Below, piece by piece: positions 1 to 6,872 of a stretch of DNA of 13,612 nucleotides. Both the position numbers and the translations under genes were made by a program. This stretch comes from Calditrichota bacterium (GTDB lineage Bacteria; Calditrichota; Calditrichia; RBG-13-44-9; J075): positions 1-13,612 of the forward strand of contig RFIL01000108.1 of the NCBI GenBank assembly GCA_003695285.1, read 5' to 3'. Every line of letters starts with the position of its first letter. Within the stretch, counting starts at the first letter, position 1. The notes beneath the pieces were generated by a model, which saw nothing but the letters and a program-made list of their open reading frames with translations, searched no databases and had not been told where the DNA came from.

Positions 1-1389
1 CGGCTTCACTTCCGGCACTTTCAACGCAGATTCATGCGATTGACTGTAGAGATAAGAATCATACCGCTGGTGGTTCTCTTTTTCATGTTGTCGTTTCCAT
101 TCGATGAGGTTCTGCCGTTCTTTGCTCTCTTCGCTTCTGACAGCTACCAGAGCCTGACGAACGGCAATAAAAATATCCTTTCGGGTGGGTGCCAGAATGC
201 GTGTTAATTTTTCCCGGATCTGTCTCAGTTCTGAAGCATGCGAAGAAATGGTTTCCAGGCTGGAAATCAAGTCAACGACTTCGTTGATTTCCATACGAAT
301 AGGCTTTTGATATGCTTCCCAGGCTTTATCACGTATCCGTTCAACTTCTTTCCTGTCCTCCTCTTCAATCTCATTCAGCATATCTTCCTCTACAATCCCT
401 TCCGCTATCATCCATTCTCGCATCTTGCGGATTCCATCAAATGCCTTCTCCCACTCTAATCGTTCCCGGGATTTATAACGCTCATGACTACCTGAAGTAG
501 AATGCCCCTGAGGTTGCGTTAATTCGGTTACGTGTATGATAGCCGGGATATGTTTTTCCCGGGCGACAGTGGCTGCTTTCAAAAAGACATCGACCAGCGC
601 CGGATAATCCCATCCTTTCACCGTGTAAATATCAAAACCATCCCTGGAGTTCTTCTTCCTTTGAAACCCTTTAAGAACCTCAGAAATATTCCCTTTGGTA
701 ATTTGATACTCATTAGGCACAGAGATACCATAATCATCATCCCAGATGGCCAGTACAGCAGGAGCATGGAGAACACCGATGGCATTAATGGCTTCCCAGA
801 ACATTCCTTCCGCACAGGAGGCATTTCCAATCGTACCAAATGCCACTTCGTTTCCATTTTTAGAGAACTGTACAAAGGTTTTTAATTCTTCCAGTTCACG
901 ATAAAGTCGGGATGCATAGGCCAGTCCCACGAGTCGCGACATCTGAGATGCAGTTGGAGATAAATCAGCGGAAGAATTATAATGTTCGGTCAAATTTTTC
1001 CAGGTGCCATCAGGATTCAAAAAGCGGGTGGCAAAATGACAGTTCATCTGTCGCCCCCCGGTTGCCGGCTCCGCTTCCAAATCTGCATGGGCATAAAGTT
1101 GTGCGAAAAACTCCGATATGGTGTGCTCTCCCAGGGCAAACATGACCGTCTGATCGCGGTAATAACCGGACCGGAAATCGCCTTTCTGGAAGGCTTTTGC
1201 CATTGCCAGTTGCGGAATTTCCTTACCATCACCAAAGATTCCAAACTTTGCCCGTCCTCCCATGACTTCTTTCCGCCCCAGCAGGCTCGCCTCTCGACTT
1301 TTAAATGCTAATCGATAATCCTGTAATATTTCTTCTGCGGTGAGAGTAATGTATTTTAAAGTAATAATTTTGTCTTTCAAGGCAATCAT
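1..1389 (-). CDS. Thiamine-diphosphate E1 of a 2-oxoacid dehydrogenase, fused alpha/beta type, 3' end cut by window edge
   Basis: The frame is open from the ATG at 1389 to the left edge, giving 463 residues without a stop. E1 enzymes use thiamine diphosphate to decarboxylate a 2-oxoacid and pass the acyl group to the lipoyl arm of E2. The thiamine-diphosphate/metal region is at residues 185-224: it opens GTIGNASCAEG and continues into WDDDYGIS. QPQGHSTSGSHERY (292-305) matches the E1-alpha active-site loop. Residues 315-450 are a charged helical linker, expected to lead to the beta (pyrimidine-binding) half outside the window; relatives are usually about 700-800 residues. The metal-ligand Asp of the classical GDG motif is Asn189 here, which I believe is usual in this subfamily. 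GGAG at 1399-1402 lies 9 bases before the ATG. The oxoacid substrate (branched-chain, pyruvate or other) cannot be told from the sequence. Confidence 0.88.
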   Translation of the reverse strand, partial: MIALKDKIITLKYITLTAEEILQDYRLAFKSREASLLGRKEVMGGRAKFGIFGDGKEIPQLAMAKAFQKGDFRSGYYRDQTVMFALGEHTISEFFAQLYAHADLEAEPATGGRQMNCHFATRFLNPDGTWKNLTEHYNSSADLSPTASQMSRLVGLAYASRLYRELEELKTFVQFSKNGNEVAFGTIGNASCAEGMFWEAINAIGVLHAPAVLAIWDDDYGISVPNEYQITKGNISEVLKGFQRKKNSRDGFDIYTVKGWDYPALVDVFLKAATVAREKHIPAIIHVTELTQPQGHSTSGSHERYKSRERLEWEKAFDGIRKMREWMIAEGIVEEDMLNEIEEEDRKEVERIRDKAWEAYQKPIRMEINEVVDLISSLETISSHASELRQIREKLTRILAPTRKDIFIAVRQALVAVRSEESKERQNLIEWKRQHEKENHQRYDSYLYSQSHESALKVPEVKP

Positions 1390-1414
1390 CTATCTACGCT
1401 CCATCTTGGTTTAG

Positions 1415-1514
1415 AAGATACAATATAGTATATATGCATCCAAAATCATCATTTTCGCAACAAAAAATTTAATTTCCTCATGGGTTTATATTATTGCCAG
1501 AAATGAAATACCAA
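1415..1514 (-). promoter_or_regulatory. Two candidate sigma70-type promoters for the E1 gene
   Basis: Distal candidate: TTGGTA (1509-1514), 18-base spacer, TATAAA (1485-1490). Proximal candidate: TTGGAT (1438-1443), 17-base spacer, TATCTT (1415-1420). Both point at the E1 start at 1389, and both lie downstream of the terminator at 1528-1561, so the E1 gene needs its own promoter. The distal one would give a leader of roughly 90 bases, the proximal one about 20. Both are partial matches found by eye in AT-rich sequence. Confidence 0.35.
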
Positions 1515-1527
1515 CTCCCTGTACATC

Positions 1528-1561
1528 AAAAAAGGCTGTCGGGGTTTTCCAACAGCCTTTT
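1528..1561 (-). terminator. Strong intrinsic terminator after the small-peptide gene (bidirectional)
   Basis: The arms at 1530-1539 (AAAAGGCTGT) and 1552-1561 (ACAGCCTTTT) are perfect 10-bp complements around a 12-base loop, with two further G-C pairs possible inside the loop. On the minus strand the stem runs into six U residues (1528-1533). It starts 25 bases after the stop of the ORF at 1587-1664 and closes that unit. A-runs and T-runs flank both sides, so it could also work on the plus strand. Confidence 0.88.
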
Positions 1562-1586
1562 CAAATTTGCGACTTCAGAACATGGT

Positions 1587-1664
1587 TTACTTGTCTTGTT
1601 CTGAAGGAGGTACTGATTTCCCGGAGGATTTCAGCTTAACTTTTATCTTCAATTTTAACTTCAT
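1587..1664 (-). CDS. Predicted 25-residue basic peptide with alternating Lys/hydrophobic residues
   Basis: I do not recognise this peptide. It begins MKLKLKIKVKLK, a strict alternation of Lys with Leu/Ile/Val, then has a Ser/Gly/Lys turn and a polar tail ending PPSEQDK. The alternation gives one basic and one aliphatic face in beta conformation, as in membrane-active or self-assembling amphipathic strands; that is inference. There is no signal peptide, and the stretch is too charged for a transmembrane helix. Support for a real gene is contextual: TTGATT/17/TATAAT at 1719-1747, AGGAG at 1670-1674, and an intrinsic terminator 25 bases after the stop, predicting a roughly 180-base monocistronic RNA. 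Two ATGs are adjacent (1667 and 1664). The second has a 5-base SD spacing against 2 for the first, so I use it. Alternatives are a leader peptide or a small RNA with an incidental ORF. Confidence 0.62.
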   Translation of the reverse strand: MKLKLKIKVKLKSSGKSVPPSEQDK

Positions 1665-1677
1665 CATTTCTCCTGAA

Positions 1678-1692
1678 TTAAACTTGCTTCAT
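1678..1692 (-). other. Possible four-codon upstream ORF in the leader of the small-peptide gene
   Basis: ATG (1690-1692) opens Met-Lys-Gln-Val-stop, with AGGTG at 1698-1702 placed 5 bases upstream. Its stop codon is 3 bases before the SD of the 25-codon ORF, so ribosomes ending here could affect initiation at the next start. An ORF this short has no intrinsic coding evidence; SD placement and position in the predicted leader are the only support. Confidence 0.25.
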
Positions 1693-1718
1693 TTATTCAC
1701 CTGACCAAAAGGCGGCTA

Positions 1719-1747
1719 ATTATACAGCATTGATTCGGTAAAATCAA
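1719..1747 (-). promoter_or_regulatory. Near-consensus sigma70-type promoter of the small-peptide gene
   Basis: On the minus strand TTGATT (1742-1747) is followed by exactly 17 bases and then TATAAT (1719-1724). This is the best promoter match I found in the window. Transcription would start near 1712, giving a leader of about 48 bases before the ATG at 1664. It is independent of the upstream operon, which ends at 1890. Confidence 0.72.
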
Positions 1748-1772
1748 AGGGAATAAAAAAATCGGTGGATAC

Positions 1773-1830
1773 TCCCCTCCCCCTGAGGAGAAAGGTCAAA
1801 ATCCGGATCAGCCCGGAAATCCTATCCGGA
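1773..1830 (-). terminator. Possible weak terminator or 3' structure of the large operon
   Basis: Downstream of the VanZ stop at 1890, TCCGGAT and ATCCGGA (1802-1808 and 1824-1830) can form a 7-bp stem around a 15-base loop, followed on the minus strand by UUUU. A second short GC-rich stem is possible at about 1773-1791 (CTCCTC against GGGGAG, one G-U pair). The first loop is longer than in typical terminators and the second stem is not directly followed by U residues. The rest of 1748-1889 shows nothing else I can support. Confidence 0.32.
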
Positions 1831-1889
1831 AACCATGAAGAAGTGTATTAGTTATGGAAAGGAGGGTTTATGGCAAAGGTTGAAATGCT

Positions 1890-2279
1890 CTAATCCGTAA
1901 AATTTGCCCGTAAAGAGATATATACTTTAAAGGCGCTCACTCCCAGAATGATGCCGATACTATCCGCAAGCACATCCATCCATTCAGAATACCGGCCGGG
2001 AACAAAGTATTGATGAAACTCATCTGATAAACCATATAAGATACCAACCACGATAGAGAGAAGAATGTATGATTCTCGCCAGCCAGGGAAGCGATTCTGG
2101 TATAGGAATGCCCGGCATAACAAGAAACCGAATACGGCATACACCACAAGATGGTCTAATTTATCTTCAAACTGAATGTTCAATCGTGGCCCCGGGATAT
2201 CCGGCAGGGAGGAAGCAATAAAAATTAACAATGCCCAAAGAACCGCAGGCAGTTGATAGAACCACCACTTATCATTCAT
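1890..2279 (-). CDS. VanZ-family membrane protein, single domain
   Basis: This 129-residue protein has three to four hydrophobic segments and the VanZ signature: YGLSDEFHQYFVPGR (about 102-116), followed by SEWMDVLADSIG. Glu, Gln, Arg/Ser and Asp are spaced as in the family (E..Q, R.S..D). The domain is named after VanZ of Enterococcus, linked to teicoplanin resistance; the biochemical role of the family is not established, so resistance should not be assumed here. Its ATG shares four bases (ATGA, 2276-2279) with the dinB stop, which indicates translational coupling. It is the last gene of the predicted operon. Its length is usual for a single-domain family member. Confidence 0.85.
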   Translation of the reverse strand: MNDKWWFYQLPAVLWALLIFIASSLPDIPGPRLNIQFEDKLDHLVVYAVFGFLLCRAFLYQNRFPGWRESYILLSIVVGILYGLSDEFHQYFVPGRYSEWMDVLADSIGIILGVSAFKVYISLRANFTD

Positions 2280-3481
2280 TCTTTTTCTTTTCTCCGTTTA
2301 TGGGACGTTAACGTTTGTGCATGAGTCAGTGCTTCTTTGCCAAACTTCTCCTGAATTTTATCCATAACCCGCTCCAATTCCAGCTTGCGTTCTTTCTCGA
2401 TATCCCACAAAGTAATTTGTCCCCCTTTTTCACTGGAGAGCTGGGATACCCCCACTCCAATTAAGCGGATGGCCTTATCCTGGTTGACAAATTCCTGAAA
2501 AAGATTAAGAGAAACATTAAACACTTCTTCGGTCAAGTTGGTGGGATCCGAAAGCGTTTTATGGCGAGTAAAGGTAGAGAAATCTGAATAACGAACTTTT
2601 AATTGAACCGTTTTCCCTTTTAAGCCGTATTTCCTGAGTCGAGAACAAACCTTTTCCGAGAGCAGGAGCATGGTGCTGGTCAACACCTCCAGTTCTCTTT
2701 CATCTTTACCAAACGTTCTTTCATGACTAACTGATTTGATTTCGTCCCGGTCATGCACATCCCTCTCATCGATACCATTGGCCATGCGATAGAGATGAGC
2801 CCCCATTTTTCCCATTTTCTGTTCCAGTACCTCCAGGGGATAAGCTCTAAGTTGACCGACAGTTTCAATGCCCATACGGGAAAGCACCTCAAAAGTTTTC
2901 TTTCCCACTCCCCAGAGGCGGGTAACCTCCAGAGGTTCCAGAAATTCCTGTACCTTATTGGGAGGAACGATTGTTAATCCATCCGGTTTTTGAAAATCCG
3001 AGGCGATCTTCGCCACACTTTTACTGGGTGCAATTCCCACGGAAGCTGTTAACCCCGTTTGTTGGTAAATCCGTTTCTTGATTTCCCTTCCCAGAGTTTC
3101 CACATCTCCAAATAAGTGCACACTACCGGTTACATCAAGGAATGCTTCGTCAATACTTATCGCCTGAACCCTTGGAGTAAACTGATGGAGGATATCCATG
3201 ACCAATTCTGAATATCGTTTGTACAAACGTCCGTTCGGTTTCAAATAAACTCCATGAGGACAGAGCTTATAGGCCTGGGAAATGGGCATTGCGGAGTGAA
3301 CACCATATTTCCGGGCTTCGTAGGATGCGGTAGAAACCACTCCTCTCCCCTTTCCTCCCCTCGGGTCAGCACCCACAATGACTGGTTTTCCGCGCAGGGA
3401 AGGATTATGGAGTTGTTCGACCGATGCAAAAAAAGCATCCATGTCCACATGAACAATAACTTTTTTCCACTGGTTTTTCAT
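2276..3481 (-). CDS. dinB: DNA polymerase IV, Y-family translesion polymerase
   Basis: DinB copies past damaged template bases and extends mismatched ends, with low fidelity and no proofreading. The catalytic metal ligands are visible as Asp13 in HVDMDAFF and Asp111/Glu112 in SIDEAFLD. Phe18 is at the steric-gate position that excludes ribonucleotides. Residues 145-165 (TASVGIAPSKSVAKIASD) are typical palm sequence, the helix-hairpin-helix region includes LWGVGKK (189-195), and the little finger covers about 245-350. QITLW (355-359) resembles a beta-clamp binding motif and is followed by about 40 charged residues ending in a basic tail, so at 401 residues it is longer than the E. coli protein (351). 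The start overlaps the preceding stop by four bases and the stop overlaps the VanZ start by four. I saw no LexA-like operator beside it, so it probably follows the operon rather than a local SOS promoter. Confidence 0.96.
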   Translation of the reverse strand: MKNQWKKVIVHVDMDAFFASVEQLHNPSLRGKPVIVGADPRGGKGRGVVSTASYEARKYGVHSAMPISQAYKLCPHGVYLKPNGRLYKRYSELVMDILHQFTPRVQAISIDEAFLDVTGSVHLFGDVETLGREIKKRIYQQTGLTASVGIAPSKSVAKIASDFQKPDGLTIVPPNKVQEFLEPLEVTRLWGVGKKTFEVLSRMGIETVGQLRAYPLEVLEQKMGKMGAHLYRMANGIDERDVHDRDEIKSVSHERTFGKDERELEVLTSTMLLLSEKVCSRLRKYGLKGKTVQLKVRYSDFSTFTRHKTLSDPTNLTEEVFNVSLNLFQEFVNQDKAIRLIGVGVSQLSSEKGGQITLWDIEKERKLELERVMDKIQEKFGKEALTHAQTLTSHKRRKEKE

Positions 3482-4200
3482 CGAAACACAAAGGCTATAA
3501 TGAAAAGAGAGGTAAAAATCGCAATATAAAGATTTCGTTTGAATCTTGCTTTCCGTTCTTTTAGCTCACTGACATTGGTTTCCTGGCCGGAGAGCAGGTT
3601 GGTTTCCGGGACAATTAATTTTCCCTCCAGGGATACCGGCTGGTATTGTTGGTAATCCTCAGCGGAAGGGTATTCAAACTCTACAGCGAACGTACCCTCA
3701 ATATTACCGGATAAGTCCTTTCGTTCTCCCAGTTCAAAATATGCCTTACAATTGCGAGAAAAAATTTGCCGGGTGGTAAACTGACCACTGCGGAAAAAAT
3801 AGACCGATGAATCAACGCCTTCTATACGGAGAGTATCTGTCAGAGAATCTCCCAGCACAAAAAAGAAATCATAAAACTCCGACCCCAAATCACTTAACTT
3901 TTGCTGTTGAGGTTCTATTATCAGGTGCAATACGAATCGATTCCCTTTTTTCAATTGTGGATAATAATATAAAATGGTGGAATCTCCGCTACTCACATGG
4001 AGGGTGGTATCATACTCTACATCCACATCCCGATAGAGGATGGCACTTTTCACAAAATAGTGCTGAGCTTCCGAAGCACCGATCCGAAATGTCAGGTCTC
4101 CAAAATTGTCAGTAGGAACCTGAGCAATCCCTGTGAAAGGCAATACTCCCAACCACAACAGCATTAAAGAAATGTTTAAGTGAATTCTCATCATGGGCAT
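3478..4200 (-). CDS. Exported protein of unknown function with C-terminal membrane anchor
   Basis: I do not recognise this family. A basic N-terminus and a hydrophobic segment ending near TGIAQ look like a Sec signal with cleavage after Ala. The middle is beta-rich, with many aromatic and acidic residues and no detected catalytic motif. Near the C-terminus a basic patch (LKERKARFKRN) precedes a final hydrophobic helix ending at Arg, so the protein should face the periplasm and be held by a C-terminal anchor. The frame opens upstream at a TTG (4221) with no SD; the ATG at 4200, preceded by GAGAG, is preferred, giving 240 residues. Its stop overlaps the dinB ATG by four bases. A scaffold or accessory role in the envelope is only an inference from topology and neighbours. 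Confidence 0.72.
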   Translation of the reverse strand: MPMMRIHLNISLMLLWLGVLPFTGIAQVPTDNFGDLTFRIGASEAQHYFVKSAILYRDVDVEYDTTLHVSSGDSTILYYYPQLKKGNRFVLHLIIEPQQQKLSDLGSEFYDFFFVLGDSLTDTLRIEGVDSSVYFFRSGQFTTRQIFSRNCKAYFELGERKDLSGNIEGTFAVEFEYPSAEDYQQYQPVSLEGKLIVPETNLLSGQETNVSELKERKARFKRNLYIAIFTSLFIIAFVFR

Positions 4201-4253
4201 AACCACTCTCTTTATCAACAACTGTAATTTGCTAAATTTTTAAAAATCCCACC

Positions 4254-5336
4254 CTATTGATTTGAAAGTTTTGCTTGTAACTCTTTAACCCGATCGACTA
4301 TCTCTTTATCATACTCCAGAATATTATCAAGGTATAACTTATAATATCGATAGGCATCCTGCAATTGATTTTCACTCTCTGCAACCAAACCCAGGTAACG
4401 GTAGGCCCGCCAGAAATCGGGATAAGACTCCACCAAACGTTGAAGAGTTTGTCGGGCAGAAGCTAACTCGTTATGTTCATAATGTAGCACGGCAATTTCA
4501 AAAAGAAGTTCCGGATGATTGGGAATATTTTGCAAACCAATATGTAATTGTTCCAGTGCAACATTATGTTTTTGATATCTTTCAAAATATTTTGCTCGAT
4601 AAATATAAATTTCTGGATCAGTCGTCAGGGTTTTTCCGGCCTTATTGAGATAGGAGATGGCTTGATCCAGTTCTTCCAGAGCGAACTTTGTAACCCCCAT
4701 CATTTTAAGGGCCTCCGGATCCTGGGGATGCAGGGTAAGATATTTCTCTAATGCCTTCTCCGCCTCCCTAAATTCATGAATTTTGTAATAGGTAAACCCC
4801 AGCCACTTCCAGTAGGTATCAATAGTGTCTGAAGCGAGACGGCTGTAAGTCCTGAGATGATCTCTGGCCAACAGATATCGCCCGGCTTTATAATAGGCTT
4901 CTCCCAACAGGAGATGAATCCGGGTGGAATCCGGAAACTCATTCGTTGCTTTTTTTAGATAAAATGCGGCATTTTCATAATCCCCCACCTGAAGGTATAG
5001 TTTACCGATGTTTAACCATGCCTCCGGGAAGTGGCTTTTATACCTTAATGCTCTCTCATAACTCACAATAGCCGAATCAGGACGCTGTAATTGAGTATAT
5101 ACCCACCCCTTTACCTGGTGAAAAGTTGCTACGGTAGGTTTTAACAGGATTGCTGTATCGAGCTTGGCTAATGCCTGTTCGAAGTTCCCTTCTTCCAATT
5201 CCGCTACTGCTGCATAATAGTAAGAGATAGCGGATTTACTATCCAACGATACAGTTTTGGTTCCTTGTTTTCCACAACTTAAAAAAGTTAGAAGCATTAA
5301 AAAGGTCAGTAATCTGGCATACACAAGAGTTCTCAT
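4254..5336 (-). CDS. TPR-repeat lipoprotein
   Basis: The 360-residue product starts with a signal segment ending in a lipobox-like FLSC, with Cys21 as the lipidation site, although Phe at -3 is not ideal. From about residue 35 to 350 it is made of around nine tetratricopeptide repeats of 34 residues. Clear units begin near AISYYYAAVAELEEGNFEQA, AWLNIGKLYLQVGDYENAA and ALKMMGVTKFALEELDQA. TPR superhelices bind other proteins, so this is likely a membrane-tethered scaffold for an envelope process. Whether it sits on the inner or outer membrane cannot be said. The SD is weak (AAGAAG). It lies 45 bases after the triple-VanZ gene and 53 before the next start, the loosest spacing among these operon genes. 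Confidence 0.85.
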   Translation of the reverse strand: MRTLVYARLLTFLMLLTFLSCGKQGTKTVSLDSKSAISYYYAAVAELEEGNFEQALAKLDTAILLKPTVATFHQVKGWVYTQLQRPDSAIVSYERALRYKSHFPEAWLNIGKLYLQVGDYENAAFYLKKATNEFPDSTRIHLLLGEAYYKAGRYLLARDHLRTYSRLASDTIDTYWKWLGFTYYKIHEFREAEKALEKYLTLHPQDPEALKMMGVTKFALEELDQAISYLNKAGKTLTTDPEIYIYRAKYFERYQKHNVALEQLHIGLQNIPNHPELLFEIAVLHYEHNELASARQTLQRLVESYPDFWRAYRYLGLVAESENQLQDAYRYYKLYLDNILEYDKEIVDRVKELQAKLSNQ

Positions 5337-5381
5337 TTTTCTTCTTATGGGTGATTGTTAATCGGTAATCATTTTAGTACT

Positions 5382-6863
5382 TCAACTTTTCTTTATATCC
5401 ACATTTATCTTACCCATGCATTCGGTGGGAGAATACTCTGGCGCTGGATTTCTCCTTGCTTCAGTTGTAAACATTTGATGATAAATAAATTCAAAAAATA
5501 ACCCAACCCACAATCCCACGAGACCGCCCATCATTTGCAAGATATGTGGTTTGTCTGCAGAGAACATCATCGAAACTATCAAGGTCAATATAAGGTAAAA
5601 TATACCCGCATACCATACATATCGTGGATTCCAACGATGAGTGAGTTTCGTTCTTAATAGGACACTCATAAAGAAGGCCAGAAAGAACATCAGAATACCT
5701 AACCGTAAGACATCAGTAACCATGCCTAAACGGTCCCCTTCAAAGAGCCACCGATAGGGATGAAAAAAATATAACAGTTTACTCTGAATATTTACAAATT
5801 TGCCTTCCAGAAGGAGGACCGCTTCATTAAGAAACAGGCGTGTAAAAAAAATGATAGCTATGAATCGAATGAATGTAAAATGTTGTCGGTCCATTCGATA
5901 GAGAGACCCATCGCCCTTAAACGCCTTTGTATTCCGAAGTTTACCCACTGTTTTTATATATCCGTAGTAAATTCCCACCGCTATCCCAACAAGTCCGGGA
6001 ATTAAGTCAGAAAGAGAATGCCTTCTCTCTTTAAGTCCCAATTGAATAGCCTCCAGGAAGCCAACTGTTGCGATCAATAAAAGGAAAATGAGCCATCGGT
6101 ATCTTCTATTCAGCAATCGGGGAAAATAGAATAACACACCTCTCAGAAAGAAAAAACTAAAAAGCGAATACAGAAGAAAATAGATGATGGCTTCTCCCCA
6201 ATAATCTCCTTCAATGGTAAACGGATGAGTCATGAAGCTTGAAAAACGCCGAGCGATGTGGTAAGTCGAGAGATAAAAATTGTATGGAGCCAGGGATCCC
6301 ATGAATAATATTCCCAGCCAAAACGCCGATAAAACCATTTCAGGTTTACCACTAAAAATATTAAGCAACCATTGCTTAATAATCCCTCGGTATCTGAGAT
6401 ATATAAAATGAATGAACCATGCCCCTAAAATCGTTCCAAGAATATTATTAAACAAGTCCGAGGCAGAAGAATCTCTATCCCAGGTAAAATTCTGTAGAAC
6501 TTCCACAACCAGGCTTAAAAAAAGGCCAAAACGGATAACACTCCACCAATCCTTGAGTTGAAATTTTTGATAAGATTGGAGAATCCTTCGCCCCCCTACC
6601 AGGACACCAAGTATGAAAAACAGCAAAATATTGAGAAAAATATCGGAACCGGAATAGAAATTTCCCTTAAAGATATAGGGTACCCATTCAACATGCTGGA
6701 AATTTTTTAAAATCTTTGCTGTATCCCGGGCAAATTTGAAAGGACTGAAGGTGACATATAGGATAAAAAGCGTGTATCCCCAAACCAGAAGCGAGCTCCA
6801 TTTTTCCCGAAACCACTGGTAAACAGGCAGAATTTTATCATCATCGAGCAAGGTAAATACCAT
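5382..6863 (-). CDS. Polytopic membrane protein with three tandem VanZ-like units
   Basis: This strongly hydrophobic protein (493 residues from the preferred start) repeats the VanZ layout. In numbering from the upstream TTG, unit 1 (about 28-158) has EVLQNFTWDRDSSASD followed by LFNNILG. Unit 2 (about 182-303) has EAIQLGLKERRHSLSD followed by LIPGLVG. Unit 3 (about 335-462) keeps the helices and a GGLVGLWVG end but has lost the Glu, Gln and Asp positions. A Pro-Tyr/Pro-Phe turn after the first helix (FSPFKF, LAPYNF) recurs in units 1 and 2. The frame opens at TTG 6869, but GAGG is only one base before it and seven before the ATG at 6863, so I use the ATG. That SD overlaps the glycosyltransferase stop, giving tight coupling. 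The C-terminal tail is polar. The substrate is unknown; VanZ-like proteins are often near envelope or glycolipid genes. Confidence 0.82.
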   Translation of the reverse strand: MVFTLLDDDKILPVYQWFREKWSSLLVWGYTLFILYVTFSPFKFARDTAKILKNFQHVEWVPYIFKGNFYSGSDIFLNILLFFILGVLVGGRRILQSYQKFQLKDWWSVIRFGLFLSLVVEVLQNFTWDRDSSASDLFNNILGTILGAWFIHFIYLRYRGIIKQWLLNIFSGKPEMVLSAFWLGILFMGSLAPYNFYLSTYHIARRFSSFMTHPFTIEGDYWGEAIIYFLLYSLFSFFFLRGVLFYFPRLLNRRYRWLIFLLLIATVGFLEAIQLGLKERRHSLSDLIPGLVGIAVGIYYGYIKTVGKLRNTKAFKGDGSLYRMDRQHFTFIRFIAIIFFTRLFLNEAVLLLEGKFVNIQSKLLYFFHPYRWLFEGDRLGMVTDVLRLGILMFFLAFFMSVLLRTKLTHRWNPRYVWYAGIFYLILTLIVSMMFSADKPHILQMMGGLVGLWVGLFFEFIYHQMFTTEARRNPAPEYSPTECMGKINVDIKKS

Positions 6864-6872
6864 ATTCAAACC

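Noticed and set aside
238..1311. Several plus-strand ORFs of 60-120 codons
   Set aside because: They lie antisense to the continuous 463-codon E1 frame, which has clear cofactor-binding motifs, and lack any coherent motif themselves.
1870..1893. Plus-strand seven-codon ORF with a strong SD (AAGGAGG at 1859-1865, four bases before ATG)
   Set aside because: It is too short to support, overlaps the end of the VanZ gene, and has no visible promoter or terminator of its own on that strand.
1835..1900. Plus-strand 21-codon ORF between the small-peptide gene and VanZ
   Set aside because: No Shine-Dalgarno site at its ATG, no recognisable sequence pattern, and it runs into the convergent VanZ gene.
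3478..3520. Possible SOS (LexA-type) operator before dinB
   Set aside because: No CTGT-N8-ACAG or GAAC-N4-GTTC type palindrome was seen near the start, and the gene begins inside the preceding coding sequence.
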